DNA of 64,000 bases from positions 37,736,133-37,800,132 of the forward strand of contig OZ025263.1 in assembly GCA_964019135.1 (NCBI GenBank), given 5' to 3'. Source of the DNA: Arenicola marina. Lineage: Eukaryota > Annelida > Polychaeta > Arenicolidae. Shown one piece after another: positions 16,001 through 31,400 of this stretch (positions within the stretch are counted from its first letter, which is position 1; each line of letters starts with the position of its first letter). The position numbers and the translations under genes were made by a program. Below the pieces are notes generated by a model. It made no database searches. It was not told where the DNA came from and saw only the letters and a list, made by a program, of their open reading frames with translations.

Positions 16001-19000
16001 TCAATGTCCAATGCTCACTGTCCCAGGCTAGTTCACTCTACCTTAATGGCCTCCTTCAATGTCCATTGCTCACGGTCCCAGACTAGTTCACTCCACCTTG
16101 ATGGCCTCATTCAATGTCCAATGCTCACTGTTCCAGACTAGTTCACTCCACCTTCATGGCCTCATTCAATGTTCAATGCTCACTGTCCCAGACTAGTTTA
16201 GTCTACCTTCATGGCCTCATTCAATGTCTAATGCTCATTGTCCCAGACTAGTTCACTCCACCTTCATGGCCTCATTCAATGTCCAATGCTCACTGTCCCA
16301 GACTAGTTCACTCCACGTTCATGGCCTCATTCAATGTCCAATGCTCACTGTCCCAGACTAGTTCACTCTACCATCATGGCCTCATTCAATGTCCAATGAT
16401 CACTGTCCCAGACTAGTTCACTCTACCATCATGGCCTCCTTCAATGTCCAATGCTCACTGTCCGAGACTAGATCACTCTCCCTTCATGGCCTCATTCTAT
16501 GTCCAATGCTCAGTCCCAGATTAGTCCACGCCACCTTCATGGCCTCATTCAATGTCCAATGTCCACTCTCCCAGACTAGTCCACTCCACTTCCATGGCCC
16601 CCTTCAATGTCCAATGCTCACTGTCCCAGACTAGTTCACTCCACCTTGATGACCTCATTCAATGTACAATGTTCACAGTCCCAGACTAGTCCACTCCACC
16701 TTCATGGCCTCCTTCAATGTCCAATGCTCACTGTCCCAGACTAGTTCACTCTACCATCATGGCCTCCTTCAATGTCCAATGCTCACTGTCCCAGGCTAGT
16801 TCACTCTACCTTAATGGCCTTCTTCAATGTCCATTGCTCACGGTCCCAGACTAGTTCACTCCACCTTGATGGCCTCATTCAATGTCCAATGCTCACTGTC
16901 CCAGACTAGTTCACTCCACCTTGATGGCCTCATTCAATGTCCAATGCTCACTGTCCCAGACTAGTTGGAGTGTCTACCTTCATGGCCTCATTCAATGTCT
17001 AATGCTCACTGTCCCAGACTAGTTCACTCCACCTTCATGGCCTCCTCCAATGTCCAATGCTCACTGTCACACACTAGTTTACTCTACCTTCATGGCCTCA
17101 TTCAATGTCCAATGCTCACTGTCCCAGACTAGTTCACTCCACCTTGATGGCCTCATTCAATGTCTAATGCTCACTGTCCCAGACTAGTTCAGTCTACCTT
17201 CATGGCCTCATTCAATGTCCAATGCTCACTGTCCCAGACTAGTTCACTCCACCTTCATGGCCTCATTCAATGTCCAATGCTCACAGTCCCAGACTAGTTC
17301 ACTCCACCTTCATGGCCTCCTTCAATGTCCAATGCTCACTCTCCCAGACTAGTTCACTCCACCTTCGTGGCCTCATTCAATGTCCAATGCTCACTGTCAC
17401 AGACTAGTGAGCACACAGACTCCTTCAATGTCCAATGCTCACTGTCCTAGACTAGTTCAGTCTACCTTCATGGCCTCATTCAATGTCTAATGCTCACTGT
17501 CCCAGACTAGTTCAGTCTACCTTCATGGCCACATTCAATGTCCAATGCTCACTGTCCCAGACTAGTTCAGTCTACCTTCATAGCCTCATTCAATGTCCAA
17601 TGCTCACTGTCCCAGACTAGTTCACTCCACCTTCATGGCCTCATTCAATGTCCAATGCTCACAGTCCCAGACTAGTTTACTCCACCTTCATGGCCTCCTT
17701 CAATGTCCAATGCTCACTCTCCAAGACTAGTTCACTCCACCTTCGTGGCCTCATTCAATGTCCAATGCTCACTGTCACAGACTATTGAGCACACAGACTC
17801 CTTCAATGTTCAGTGCTCACTGTCGCAGACTAGTTCACTCCACCTTCATGGCCTAATTCAATGTCCAATGCTCACTGTCCCAGACTAGTTCACTCTACCA
17901 TCATGGCCTCCCTCAATGTCCAATGCTCACTGTCCCAGACTAGATTAGTCTACCTTCATGGCCTCATTCAATGTCCAGTGCTCACTTTCCCAGACTAGTT
18001 CACTCCTCCTTCATGGCCTCATTCAATGTCCAGTGCTCACTTTCCCAGACTAGTTCACTCCTCCTTCATGGCCTAATTCAATGTCCAATGCTCACTGTCC
18101 CAGACTAGTCCACTCCACCTTCATGCCCTCCTCCAATGTCCAATGCTCACTGTCCCAGACTAGTTCACTCTACCATCATGGACTCCTTCAATGTCCAATG
18201 CTCACTGTCCCAGACTAGTTCACTCCACCTTGATGGCCTCATTCAATGTCCAATGCTCACTGTCCCAGACTAGTTCACTCCACCTTGGTGGCCTCATTCA
18301 ATGTCCAATGCTCACTGTCCCAGACTAGTTTAGTCTACCTTCATGGCCTCATTCAATGTCTAATGCTCACTGTCCCAGACTAGTTCTCTCCACCTTCATG
18401 GCCTCCTCCAATGTCCAATGCTCACTGTCACACACTAGTTTACTCTACCTTCATGGCCTCATTCAATGTCCAATGCTCACTGTCCCAGACTAGTTTACTC
18501 CACCTTCATGGTCTCATTCAATGTCCAATGCTCACTGTCCCAGACTAGTTCACTCCACCTTCATGGCCTCCTTCAATGTCCAATGCTCACTGTCCCAGAC
18601 TAGTTTAGTCTACCTTCATGGCCTCATTCAATGTCCAATGCTCACTGTCCCAGACTAGTTTAGTCTACCTTCATGGCCCCCTTTAATGTCCAATGCTCAC
18701 TGTCCCAGACTAGTTCACTCCACCTTCATGGCCTCCTTCAATGTCAAATGCTCACTGTCCCAGACTAGTTTAGTCTACCTTGATGGCCAGATTCAATGTC
18801 CAATGCTTACTGTCCCAGACTAGTTCACTCCACCTTCATGGCCTCATTCAATGTCCAATGCTCATAGTCCCAGACTAGTTCACTCCCACCTTCAGGCCTC
18901 CTTCAATGTCCAATGCTCACTGTCCCATACTAGTTTAGTCTACCTTCATGGCCTCCTTCAATGTCCAGAACTCACTGTCCAGACTAGTTCACTCCACCTA

Positions 19001-22000
19001 CATGGCCTCTTTCAAAGTCCAATGCTCACTGTCCCAGACTAGTTCACTCCACCTTCATGGCCTCATTCAATGTCCAATGCTCACTGTCCCAGACTAGTTC
19101 ACTCCACCTTCATGGCCTCCTTCAATGTCCAATGCTCACTGTCCCAGACTAGTTCACTCCACCTTCATGGCCTCATTCAATTTCCAATGCTCATAGTCCC
19201 AGACTAGTTCACTCCACCTTCATGGCCTCTTTCAATGTCCAATGCTCACTGTCCCAGACTAGTTCACTCCATCTTCATGGGCTCATTCAATGTCCAATGC
19301 TCACTGTCCCAGACTAGTTCACTCCACCTTCATGGTCTCAGTCAATGTCCAATGCTCACTGTCCAAGACTAGTTCACTCCACCTTCATGGCCTCATTCAA
19401 TGTCCAATGCTCACTGTCCCAGACTAGTTCTCTCCACCTTCATGGTCTCATTCAATGTCCAATGCTCACTGTCCCAGCCCAGTTCACTCCACCTTCATGG
19501 CCTCCTTCAATGTCCAATGCTCACTGTCCCAGACTAGTTTAGTCTACCTTCATGGCCTCATTCAATGTCCAATGCTCACTGTCCCAGACTAGTTTAGTCT
19601 ACCTTCATGGCCCCCTTTAATGTCCAAAGCTCACTGTCCCAGACTAGTTCACTCCACCTTCATGGCCTCCTTCAATGTCCAATGCTCAATGTCCCAGACT
19701 AGTTTAGTCTACCTTCATGGCCTCTTTCAATGTCCAATGCTCACTGTCCCAGACTAGTTCAGTCTACCTTCATGGCCAGATTCAATGTCCAATGCTCACT
19801 GTCCCAGACTAGTTCACTCCACCTTCATGGCCTCATTCAATGTCCAATGCTCACAGTCCCAGACTAGTTCACTCCACCTTCATGGCCTCCTTCAATGTCC
19901 AATGCTCACTGTCCCATACTAGTTTAGTCTTCCTTCATGGCCTCATTCAATGTCCAATGCTCACTGTCCCATACTAGTTTAGTCTACCTTCATGGCCTCA
20001 TTCAATGTCTAATGCTCATAGTATAGTCCCAGACTAGTTCACTCCACCTTGATGGCCTCATTCAATGTCTAATGCTCACTGTCCCAGACTAGTTCAGTCT
20101 ACCTTCATGGCCACATTCAATGTCCAATGCTCACTGTCCCAGACTAGTTCAGTCTACCTTCATAGCCTCATTCAATGTCCAATGCTCACTGTCCCAGACT
20201 AGTTCACTCCACTTTCATGGCCTCATTCAATGTCCAATGCTGACAGTCCCAGACTAGTTCACTCCACCTTCATGGCCTCCTTCAATGTCCAATGCTCACT
20301 CTCCCAGACTAGTTCACTCCACCTTCGTGGCCTCATTCAATGTCCAATGCTCACGGTCACAGACTAGTTCAGTCTACCTTCATGGCCTCATTCAATGTCC
20401 AATGCTCCCTGTCCCAGACTAGTTCACTCCACCTTCATGGCCTCATTCAATGTCCAATGCTCACTGTCCCAGACTAGTTCACTCCACTCTCATGGCCTCA
20501 TTCAATGTCCAATGATCACTGTCCTAGACTAGTTCACTCTACCATCATGGCCTCCTTCAATGTCCAATGCTCACTGTCCCAGACCAGTTCACTCTACCTT
20601 CATGGCCTCTTTCAATGTCCAATGCTCACTGTCCCAGACTAGTTCACTCCACCTTCATGGCCTCATTCAATGTCAATTGCTCACTGTCCCAGACTAGTTC
20701 ACTCCACTATCATGGCCTCATTCAATGTCCAATGCTCACTGTCCCAGACTAGTTCACTCTACCATCATGGCCTCCTTCAATGTCCAGTGCTCAATGTCCC
20801 AGACTAGTTTAGTCTACCTTCATGGCCTCCTTCAATGTCCAATGCTCACTGTCCCAGACTAGTTCACTCTACCATCATGGCCTCCTTCAATGTCCAATGC
20901 TCACTGTCCCAGACTAGTTCACTCTCCCTTCATGGCCTCATTCTATGTCCAATGCTCAGTCCCAGCTTAGTCCACGCCACCTTCATGGCCTCATTCAATG
21001 TCCAATGTCCACTCTCCCAGACTAGTCAACTCCACTTCCATGGCCCCCTTCAATGTCCAATGCTCACTGTCCCAGACTAGTTCACTCCACCTTGATGACC
21101 TCATTCAATGTACAATGCTCACAGTCCCAGACTAGTCCACTCCACCTTCATGGCCTCCTTCAATGTCCAATGCTCACTGTCCCAGACTAGTTCACTCTAC
21201 CATCAAGGCCTCCTTCAATGTCCAATGCTCACTGTCCCAGGCTAGTTCACTCTACCTTAATGGCCTCCTTCAATGTCCATTGCTCACGGTCCCAGACTAG
21301 TTCACTCCACCTTGATGGCCTCATTCAATGTCCAATGCTCACTGTTCCAGACTAGTTCACTCCACCTTCATGGCCTCATTCAATGTTCAATGCTCACTGT
21401 CCCAGACTAGTTTAGTCTACCTTCATGGCCTCATTCAATGTCTAATGCTCATTGTCCCAGACTAGTTCACTCCACCTTCATGGCCTCATTCAATGTCCAA
21501 TGCTCACTGTCCCAGACTAGTTCACTCCACGTTCATGGCCTCATTCAATGTCCAATGCTCACTGTCCCAGACTAGTTCACTCTACCATCATGGCCTCATT
21601 CAATGTCCAATGATCACTGTCCCAGACTAGTTCACTCTACCATCATGGCCTCCTTCAATGTCCAATGCTCACTGTCCGAGACTAGATCACTCTCCCTTCA
21701 TGGCCTCATTCTATGTCCAATGCTCAGTCCCAGATTAGTCCACGCCACCTTCATGGCCTCATTCAATGTCCAATGTCCACTCTCCCAGACTAGTCCACTC
21801 CACTTCCATGGCCCCCTTCAATGTCCAATGCTCACTGTCCCAGACTAGTTCACTCCACCTTGATGACCTCATTCAATGTACAATGTTCACAGTCCCAGAC
21901 TAGTCCACTCCACCTTCATGGCCTCCTTCAATGTCCAATGCTCACTGTCCCAGACTAGTTCACTCTACCATCATGGCCTCCTTCAATGTCCAATGCTCAC

Positions 22001-22440
22001 TGTCCCAGGCTAGTTCACTCTACCTTAATGGCCTTCTTCAATGTCCATTGCTCACGGTCCCAGACTAGTTCACTCCACCTTGATGGCCTCATTCAATGTC
22101 CAATGCTCACTGTCCCAGACTAGTTCACTCCACCTTGATGGCCTCATTCAATGTCCAATGCTCACTGTCCCAGACTAGTTGGAGTGTCTACCTTCATGGC
22201 CTCATTCAATGTCTAATGCTCACTGTCCCAGACTAGTTCACTCCACCTTCATGGCCTCCTCCAATGTCCAATGCTCACTGTCACACACTAGTTTACTCTA
22301 CCTTCATGGCCTCATTCAATGTCCAATGCTCACTGTCCCAGACTAGTTCACTCCACCTTGATGGCCTCATTCAATGTCTAATGCTCACTGTCCCAGACTA
22401 GTTCAGTCTACCTTCATGGCCTCATTCAATGTCCAATGCT
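7080..22440. repeat. 5.2-kb higher-order repeat, three consecutive copies
   Basis: Distinctive variants recur at 5,214-bp spacing: 8917/14131/19345, 10139/15353/20567, 10407/15621/20835, 11175/16389/21603 and 12489/17703. In the first part of copy 1 the spacing to copy 2 is 5,323 (7166 to 12489, 8314 to 13637). Copies 2 and 3 lack a 109-bp (two-unit) segment present near 8700-8810. Boundaries are approximate and were read from variant anchors. A looser relative with 6,091-bp spacing (4316/10407) extends the pattern leftward. Confidence 0.82.
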
Positions 22441-25400
22441 CACTGTCCCAGACTAGTTCAGTCTACCTTCATAGCCTCATTCAATGTCCAATGCTCACTG
22501 TCCCAGACTAGTTCACTCCACCTTCATGGCCTCATTCAATGTCCAATGCTCACAGTCCCAGACTAGTTCACTCCACCTTCATGGCCTCCTTCAATGTCCA
22601 ATGCTCACTCTCCCAGACTAGTTCACTCCACCTTCGTGGCCTCATTCAATGTCCAATGCTCACTGTCACAGACTAGTGAGCACACAGACTCCTTCAATGT
22701 CCAATGCTCACTGTCCTAGACTAGTTCAGTCTACCTTCATGGCCTGATTCAATGTCCAATGCTCACTGTCCCAGACTAGTTCACTCCACCTTCATGGCCT
22801 CCTTCAATGTCCAATGCTCACTGTCCCAGACTAGTTCACTCTACCATCATGGCCTCATTCAATGTCCAATGATCACTGTCCCAGACTAGTTCACTCTACC
22901 ATCATGGCCTCCTTCAATGTCCAATGCTCACTGTCCGAGACTAGATCACTCTCCCTTCATGGCCTCATTCTATGTCCAATGCTCAGTCTCAGATTAGTCC
23001 ACGCCACCTTCATGGCCTCATTCAATGTCCAATGTCCACTCTCCCAGACTAGTCCACTCCACTTCCATGGCCCCCTTCAATGTCCAATGCTCACTGTCCC
23101 AGACTAGTTCACTCCACCTTGATGACCTCATTCAATGTACAATGTTCACAGTCCCAGACTAGTCCACTCCACCTTCATGGCCTCCTTCAATGTCCAATGC
23201 TCACTGTCCCAGACTAGTTCACTCTACCATCATGGCCTCCTTCAATGTCCAATGCTCACTGTCCCAGGCTAGTTCACTCTACCTTAATGGCCTTCTTCAA
23301 TGTCCATTGCTCACGGTCCCAGACTAGTTCACTCCACCTTGATGGCCTCATTCAATGTCCAATGCTCACTGTCCCAGACTAGTTCACTCCACCTTGATGG
23401 CCTCATTCAATGTCCAATGCTCACTGTCCCAGACTAGTTGGAGTGTCTACCTTCATGGCCTCATTCAATGTCTAATGCTCACTGTCCCAGACTAGTTCAC
23501 TCCACCTTCATGGCCTCCTCCAATGTCCAATGCTCACTGTCACACACTAGTTTACTCTACCTTCATGGCCTCATTCAATGTCCAATGCTCACTGTCCCAG
23601 ACTAGTTCACTCCACCTTGATGGCCTCATTCAATGTCTAATGCTCACTGTCCCAGACTAGTTCAGTCTACCTTCATGGCCTCATTCAATGTCCAATGCTC
23701 ACTGTCCCAGACTAGTTCAGTCTACCTTCATAGCCTCATTCAATGTCCAATGCTCACTGTCCCAGACTAGTTCACTCCACCTTCATGGCCTCATTCAATG
23801 TCCAATGCTCACAGTCCCAGACTAGTTCACTCCACCTTCATGGCCTCCTTCAATGTCCAATGCTCACTCTCCCAGACTAGTTCACTCCACCTTCGTGGCC
23901 TCGTTCAATGTCCAATGCTCACTGTCACAGACTAGTGAGCACACAGACTCCTTCAATGTCCAATGCTCACTGTCCTAGACTAGTTCAGTCTACCTTCATG
24001 GCCTGATTCAATGTCCAATGCTCACTGTCCCAGACTAGTTCACTCCACCTTCATGGCCTCCTTCAATGTCCAATGCTCACTGTCCTAGACTAGTTCAGTC
24101 TACCTTCATGGCCTGATTCAATGTCCAATGCTCACTGTCCCAGACTAGTTCACTCCACCTTCACGGCCTCATTCAATGTCCAATGCTCACTGTCCCAGAC
24201 TAGTTCACTCCACCTTCATGGTCTCATTCAATGTCCAATGCTCACTGTCCCAGACTAGTTCACTCCACCTTCATGGCCTCCTTCAATGTCCAATGCTCAC
24301 TGTCCCAGACTAGTTTAGTCTACCTTCATGGCCTCATTCAATGTCCAGTGCTCAGTGTCCGAGACTAGTTTATTCTACCTTCATGGCCCCCTTTAATATC
24401 CAATGCTCACTGTCCCAGACTAGTTCACTCCACCTTGATGGCCTCCTTCAATGTCCAATGCTCACTGTCCCAGACTAGTTTAGTCTACCTTCATGGCCAG
24501 ATTCAATGTCCAATGCTCACTGTCCCAGACTAGTTCAGTCTACCTTCATGGCCAGATTCAATGTCCAATGCTCACTGTCCCAGACTAGTTCACTCCACCT
24601 TCATGGCCTCATTCAATGTCCAATGCTCACTGTCCCAGACTAGTTCACTCCACCTTGATGGCCTCCTTCAATGTCCAATGCTCACTGTCCCAGACTAGTT
24701 TAGTCTACCTTCATGGCCTCTTTCAATGTCCAATGCTCACTGTCCCAGACTAGTTCAGTCTACCTTCATGGCCAGATTCAATGTCCAATGCTCACTGTCC
24801 CAGACTAGTTCACTCCACCTTCATGGCCTCATTCAATGTCCAATGCTCATAGTCCCAGACTAGTTCACTCCACCTTCATGGCCTCTTTCAATGTCCAATG
24901 CTCACTGTCCCAGACTAGTTCACTCCACCTTCATGGCCTCATTCAATGTCCAATGCTCACTGTCCCATACTAGTTTAGTCTACCTTCATGGCCTCATTCA
25001 GTGTCCAATGCTCATAGTCCCAGACTAGTTCACTCCACCTTCATGGCCTCCTTCAATGTCCAATGCTCACTGTACCAGACTAGTTCACTCCACCTTCATG
25101 GCCTCCTACAAATGTCCAATGCTCACTGTCCCAGACTAGTTCACTCCACCTTCATGGCCTCCTTCAATGTCCAATGCTCACTGTCCCAGACTAGTTCACT
25201 CCACCTTCATGGTCTCATTCAATGTCCAATGCTCACTGTCCCAGACTAGTTCACTCCACCTTCATGGCCTCCTTCAATGTCCAATGCTCACTGTCCCAGA
25301 CTAGTTTAGTCTACCTTCATGGCCTCATTCAATGTCCAGTGCTCAGTGTCCCAGACTAGTTTAGTCTACCTTCATGGCCCCCTTTAATATCCAATGCTCA

Positions 25401-28400
25401 CTGTCCCAGACTAGTTCACTCCACCTTGATGGCCTCCTTCAATGTCCAATGCTCTCTGTCCCAGACTAGTTTAGTCTACCTTCATGGCCTCTTTCAATGT
25501 CCAATGCTCACTGTCCCAGACTAGTTCAGTCTACCTTCATGGCCAGATTCAATGTCCAATGCTCACTGTCCCAGACTAGTTCACTCCACCTTCATGGCCT
25601 CATTCAATGTCCAATGCTCACTGTCCAAGACTAGTTCACTCCACCTTGATGGCCTCCTTCAATGTCCAATGCTCACTGTCCCAGACTAGTTTAGTCTACC
25701 TTCATGGCCGCTTTCAATGTCCAATGCTCACTGTCCCAGACTAGTTCAGTCTACCTTCATGGCCAGATTCAATGTCCAATGCTCACTGTCCCAGACTAGT
25801 TCACTCCACCTTCATGGCCTCATTCAATGTCCAATGCTCATAGTCCCAGACTAGTTCACTCCACCTTCATGGCCTCTTTCAATGTCCAATGCACACTCTC
25901 CCAGACTAGTTCACTCCACCTTCATGGCCTCATTCAATGTCCAATGCTCACTGTCCCATACTAGTTTAGTCTACCTTCATGGCCTCATTCAATGTCCAAT
26001 GCTCATAGTCCCAGACTAGTTCACTCCACCTTCATGGCCTCCTTCAATGTCCAATGCTCACTGTCCCAGACTAGTTCACTCCACCTTCATGGCCTCCTAC
26101 AAATGTCCAATGCTCACTGTCCCAGACTAGTTCACTCCACCTTCATGGCCTCCTTCAATGTCCAATGCTCACTGTCCCAGACTAGTTCACTCCACCTTCA
26201 TGGCCTCCTTCAATGTCCAATGCTCACTGTCCCAGACTAGTTCACTCCACCTTCATGGCCTCATTCAATGTCCAATGCTCACTGTCCCAGACTAGTTCAC
26301 TCCACCTTGATGGCCTCATTCAATGTCTAATGCTCACTGTCCCAGACTAGTTCAGTCTACCTTCATGGCCTCATTCAATGTCCAATGCTCACTGTCCCAG
26401 ACTAGTTCAGTCTACCTTCATAGCCTCATTCAATGTCCAATGCTCACTGTCCCAGACTAGTTCACTCCACCTTCATGGCCTCATTCAATGTCCAATGCTC
26501 ACAGTCCCAGACTAGTTCACTCCACCTTCATGGCCTCCTTCAATGTCCAATGCTCACTCTCCCAGACTAGTTCACTCCACCTTCGTGGCCTCATTCAATG
26601 TCCAATGCTCACTGTCACAGACTAGTGAGCACACAGACTCCTTCAATGTCCAATGCTCACTGTCCTAGACTAGTTCAGTCTACCTTCATGGCCTGATTCA
26701 ATGTCCAATGCTCACTGTCCCAGACTAGTTCACTCCACCTTCATGGCCTCCTTCAATGTCCAATGCTCACTGTCCCAGACTAGTTCACTCTACCATCATG
26801 GCCTCATTCAATGTCCAATGATCACTGTCCCAGACTAGTTCACTCTACCATCATGGCCTCCTTCAATGTCCAATGCTCACTGTCCGAGACTAGATCACTC
26901 TCCCTTCATGGCCTCATTCTATGTCCAATGCTCAGTCTCAGATTAGTCCACGCCACCTTCATGGCCTCATTCAATGTCCAATGTCCACTCTCCCAGACTA
27001 GTCCACTCCACTTCCATGGCCCCCTTCAATGTCCAATGCTCACTGTCCCAGACTAGTTCACTCCACCTTGATGACCTCATTCAATGTACAATGTTCACAG
27101 TCCCAGACTAGTCCACTCCACCTTCATGGCCTCCTTCAATGTCCAATGCTCACTGTCCCAGACTAGTTCACTCTACCATCATGGCCTCCTTCAATGTCCA
27201 ATGCTCACTGTCCCAGGCTAGTTCACTCTACCTTAATGGCCTTCTTCAATGTCCATTGCTCACGGTCCCAGACTAGTTCACTCCACCTTGATGGCCTCAT
27301 TCAATGTCCAATGCTCACTGTCCCAGACTAGTTCACTCCACCTTGATGGCCTCATTCAATGTCCAATGCTCACTGTCCCAGACTAGTTGGAGTGTCTACC
27401 TTCATGGCCTCATTCAATGTCTAATGCTCACTGTCCCAGACTAGTTCACTCCACCTTCATGGCCTCCTCCAATGTCCAATGCTCACTGTCACACACTAGT
27501 TTACTCTACCTTCATGGCCTCATTCAATGTCCAATGCTCACTGTCCCAGACTAGTTCACTCCACCTTGATGGCCTCATTCAATGTCTAATGCTCACTGTC
27601 CCAGACTAGTTCAGTCTACCTTCATGGCCTCATTCAATGTCCAATGCTCACTGTCCCAGACTAGTTCAGTCTACATTCATAGCCTCATTCAATGTCCAAT
27701 GCTCACTGTCCCAGACTAGTTCACTCCACCTTCATGGCCTCATTCAATTTCCAATGCTCATAGTCCCAGACTAGTTCACTCCACCTTCATGGCCTCCTTC
27801 AATGTCCAATGCTCACTGTCTCATACTAGTTTAGTCTACTTTCATGGTCTCCTTCAATGTCCAGAACTCACTGTCCAAACTAGTTCACTCCACCTTCATG
27901 GCCTCTTTCAATGTCCAATGCTCACTGTCCCAGACTAGTTCACTCCATCTTCATGGGCTCATTCAATGTCCAATGCTCACTGTCCCAGACTAGTTCACTC
28001 CACCTTCATGGCCTCAGTCAATGTCCAATGCTCACTGTCCCAGACTAGTTCACTCCACCTTCATGGCCTCATTCAATGTCCAATGCTCACTGTCCCAGAC
28101 TAGTTCTCTCCACCTTCATGGTCTCATTCAATGTCCAATGCTCACTGTCCCAGCCCAGTTCACTCCACCTTCATGGCCTCCTTCAATGTCCAATGCTCAC
28201 TGTCCCAGACTAGTTTAGTCTACCTTCATGGCCTCATTCAATGTCCAATGCTCACTGTCCCAGACTAGTTTAGTCTACCTTCATGGCCCCCTTTAATGTC
28301 CAAAGCTCACTGTCCCAGACTAGTTCACTCCACCTTCATGGCCTCCTTCAATGTCCAATGCTCAATGTCCCAGACTAGTTTAGTCTACCTTCATGGCCTC

Positions 28401-31400
28401 TTTCAATGTCCAATGCTCACTGTCCCAGACTAGTTCAGTCTACCTTCATGGCCAGATTCAATGTCCAATGCTCACTGTCCCAGACTAGTTCACTCCACCT
28501 TCATGGCCTCATTCAATGTCCAATGCTCACAGTCCCAGACTAGTTCACTCCACCTTCATGGCCTCCTTCAATGTCCAATGCTCACTGTCCCATACTAGTT
28601 TAGTCTTCCTTCATGGCCTCATTCAATGTCCAATGCTCACTGTCCCATACTAGTTTAGTCTACCTTCATGGCCTCATTCAATGTCTAATGCTCATAGTAT
28701 AGTCCCAGACTAGTTCACTCCACCTTGATGGCCTCATTCAATGTCTAATGCTCACTGTCCCAGACTAGTTCAGTCTATCTTCATGGCCACATTCAATGTC
28801 CAATGCTCACTGTCCCAGACTAGTTCAGTCTACCTTCATAGCCTCATTCAATGTCCAATGCTCACTGTCCCAGACTAGTTCACTCCACTTTCATGGCCTC
28901 ATTCAATGTCCAATGCTGACAGTCCCAGACTAGTTCACTCCACCTTCATGGCCTCCTTCAATGTCCAATGCTCACTCTCCCAGACTAGTTCACTCCACCT
29001 TCGTGGCCTCATTCAATGTCCAATGCTCACGGTCACAGACTAGTTCAGTCTACCTTCATGGCCTCATTCAATGTCCAATGCTCCCTGTCCCAGACTAGTT
29101 CACTCCACCTTCATGGCCTCATTCAATGTCCAATGCTCACTGTCCCAGACTAGTTCACTCCACCTTCATGGCCTCATTCAATGTCCAATGATCACTGTCC
29201 TAGACTAGTTCACTCTACCATCATGGCCTCCTTCAATGTCCAATGCTCACTGTCCCAGACCAGTTCACTCTACCTTCATGGCCTCTTTCAATGTCCAATG
29301 CTCACTGTCCCAGACTAGTTCACTCCACCTTCATGGCCTCATTCAATGTCAATTGCTCACTGTCCCAGACTAGTTCACTCCACCTTCATGGCCTCATTCA
29401 ATGTCCAATGCTCACTGTCCCAGACTAGTTCACTCTACCATCATGGCCTCCTTCAATGTCCAGTGCTCAATGTCCCAGACTAGTTTAGTCTACCTTCATG
29501 GCCTCCTTCAATGTCCAATGCTCACTGTCCCAGACTAGTTCACTCTACCATCATGGCCTCCTTCAATGTCCAATGCTCACTGTCCCAGACTAGTTCACTC
29601 TCCCTTCATGGCCTCATTCTATGTCCAATGCTCAGTCCCAGCTTAGTCCACGCCACCTTCATGGCCTCATTCAATGTCCAATGTCCACTCTCCCAGACTA
29701 GTCCACTCCACTTCCATGGCCCCCTTCAATGTCCAATGCTCACTGTCCCAGACTAGTTCACTCCACCTTGATGACCTCATTCAATGTACAATGCTCACAG
29801 TCCCAGACTAGTCCACTCCACCTTCATGGCCTCCTTCAATGTCCAATGCTCACTGTCCCAGACTAGTTCACTCTACCATCAAGGCCTCCTTCAATGTCCA
29901 ATGCTCACTGTCCCAGGCTAGTTCACTCTACCTTAATGGCCTCCTTCAATGTCCATTGCTCACGGTCCCAGACTAGTTCACTCCACCTTGATGGCCTCAT
30001 TCAATGTCCAATGCTCACTGTTCCAGACTAGTTCACTCCACCTTCATGGCCTCATTCAATGTTCAATGCTCACTGTCCCAGACTAGTTTAGTCTACCTTC
30101 ATGGCCTCATTCAATGTCTAATGCTCATTGTCCCAGACTAGTTCACTCCACCTTCATGGCCTCATTCAATGTCCAATGCTCACTGTCCCAGACTAGTTCA
30201 CTCCACGTTCATGGCCTCATTCAATGTCCAATGCTCACTGTCCCAGACTAGTTCACTCTACCATCATGGCCTCATTCAATGTCCAATGATCACTGTCCCA
30301 GACTAGTTCACTCTACCATCATGGCCTCCTTCAATGTCCAATGCTCACTGTCCGAGACTAGATCACTCTCCCTTCATGGCCTCATTCTATGTCCAATGCT
30401 CAGTCCCAGATTAGTCCACGCCACCTTCATGGCCTCATTCAATGTCCAATGTCCACTCTCCCAGACTAGTCCACTCCACTTCCATGGCCCCCTTCAATGT
30501 CCAATGCTCACTGTCCCAGACTAGTTCACTCCACCTTGATGACCTCATTCAATGTACAATGTTCACAGTCCCAGACTAGTCCACTCCACCTTCATGGCCT
30601 CCTTCAATGTCCAATGCTCACTGTCCCAGACTAGTTCACTCTACCATCATGGCCTCCTTCAATGTCCAATGCTCACTGTCCCAGGCTAGTTCACTCTACC
30701 TTAATGGCCTTCTTCAATGTCCATTGCTCACGGTCCCAGACTAGTTCACTCCACCTTGATGGCCTCATTCAATGTCCAATGCTCACTGTCCCAGACTAGT
30801 TCACTCCACCTTGATGGCCTCATTCAATGTCCAATGCTCACTGTCCCAGACTAGTTGGAGTGTCTACCTTCATGGCCTCATTCAATGTCTAATGCTCACT
30901 GTCCCAGACTAGTTCACTCCACCTTCATGGCCTCCTCCAATGTCCAATGCTCACTGTCACACACTAGTTTACTCTACCTTCATGGCCTCATTCAATGTCC
31001 AATGCTCACTGTCCCAGACTAGTTCACTCCACCTTGATGGCCTCATTCAATGTCTAATGCTCACTGTCCCAGACTAGTTCAGTCTACTCTCATGGCCTCA
31101 TTCAATGTCCAATGCTCACTGTCCCAGACTAGTTCAGTCTACCTTCATAGCCTCATTCAATGTCCAATGCTCACTGTCCCAGACTAGTTCACTCCACCTT
31201 CATGGCCTCATTCAATGTCCAATGCTCACAGTCCCAGACTAGTTCACTCCACCTTCATGGCCTCCTTCAATGTCCAATGCTCACTCTCCCAGACTAGTTC
31301 ACTCCACCTTCGTGGCCTCATTCAATGTCCAATGCTCACTGTCACAGACTAGTGAGCACACAGACTCCTTCAATGTCCAATGCTCACTGTCCTAGACTAG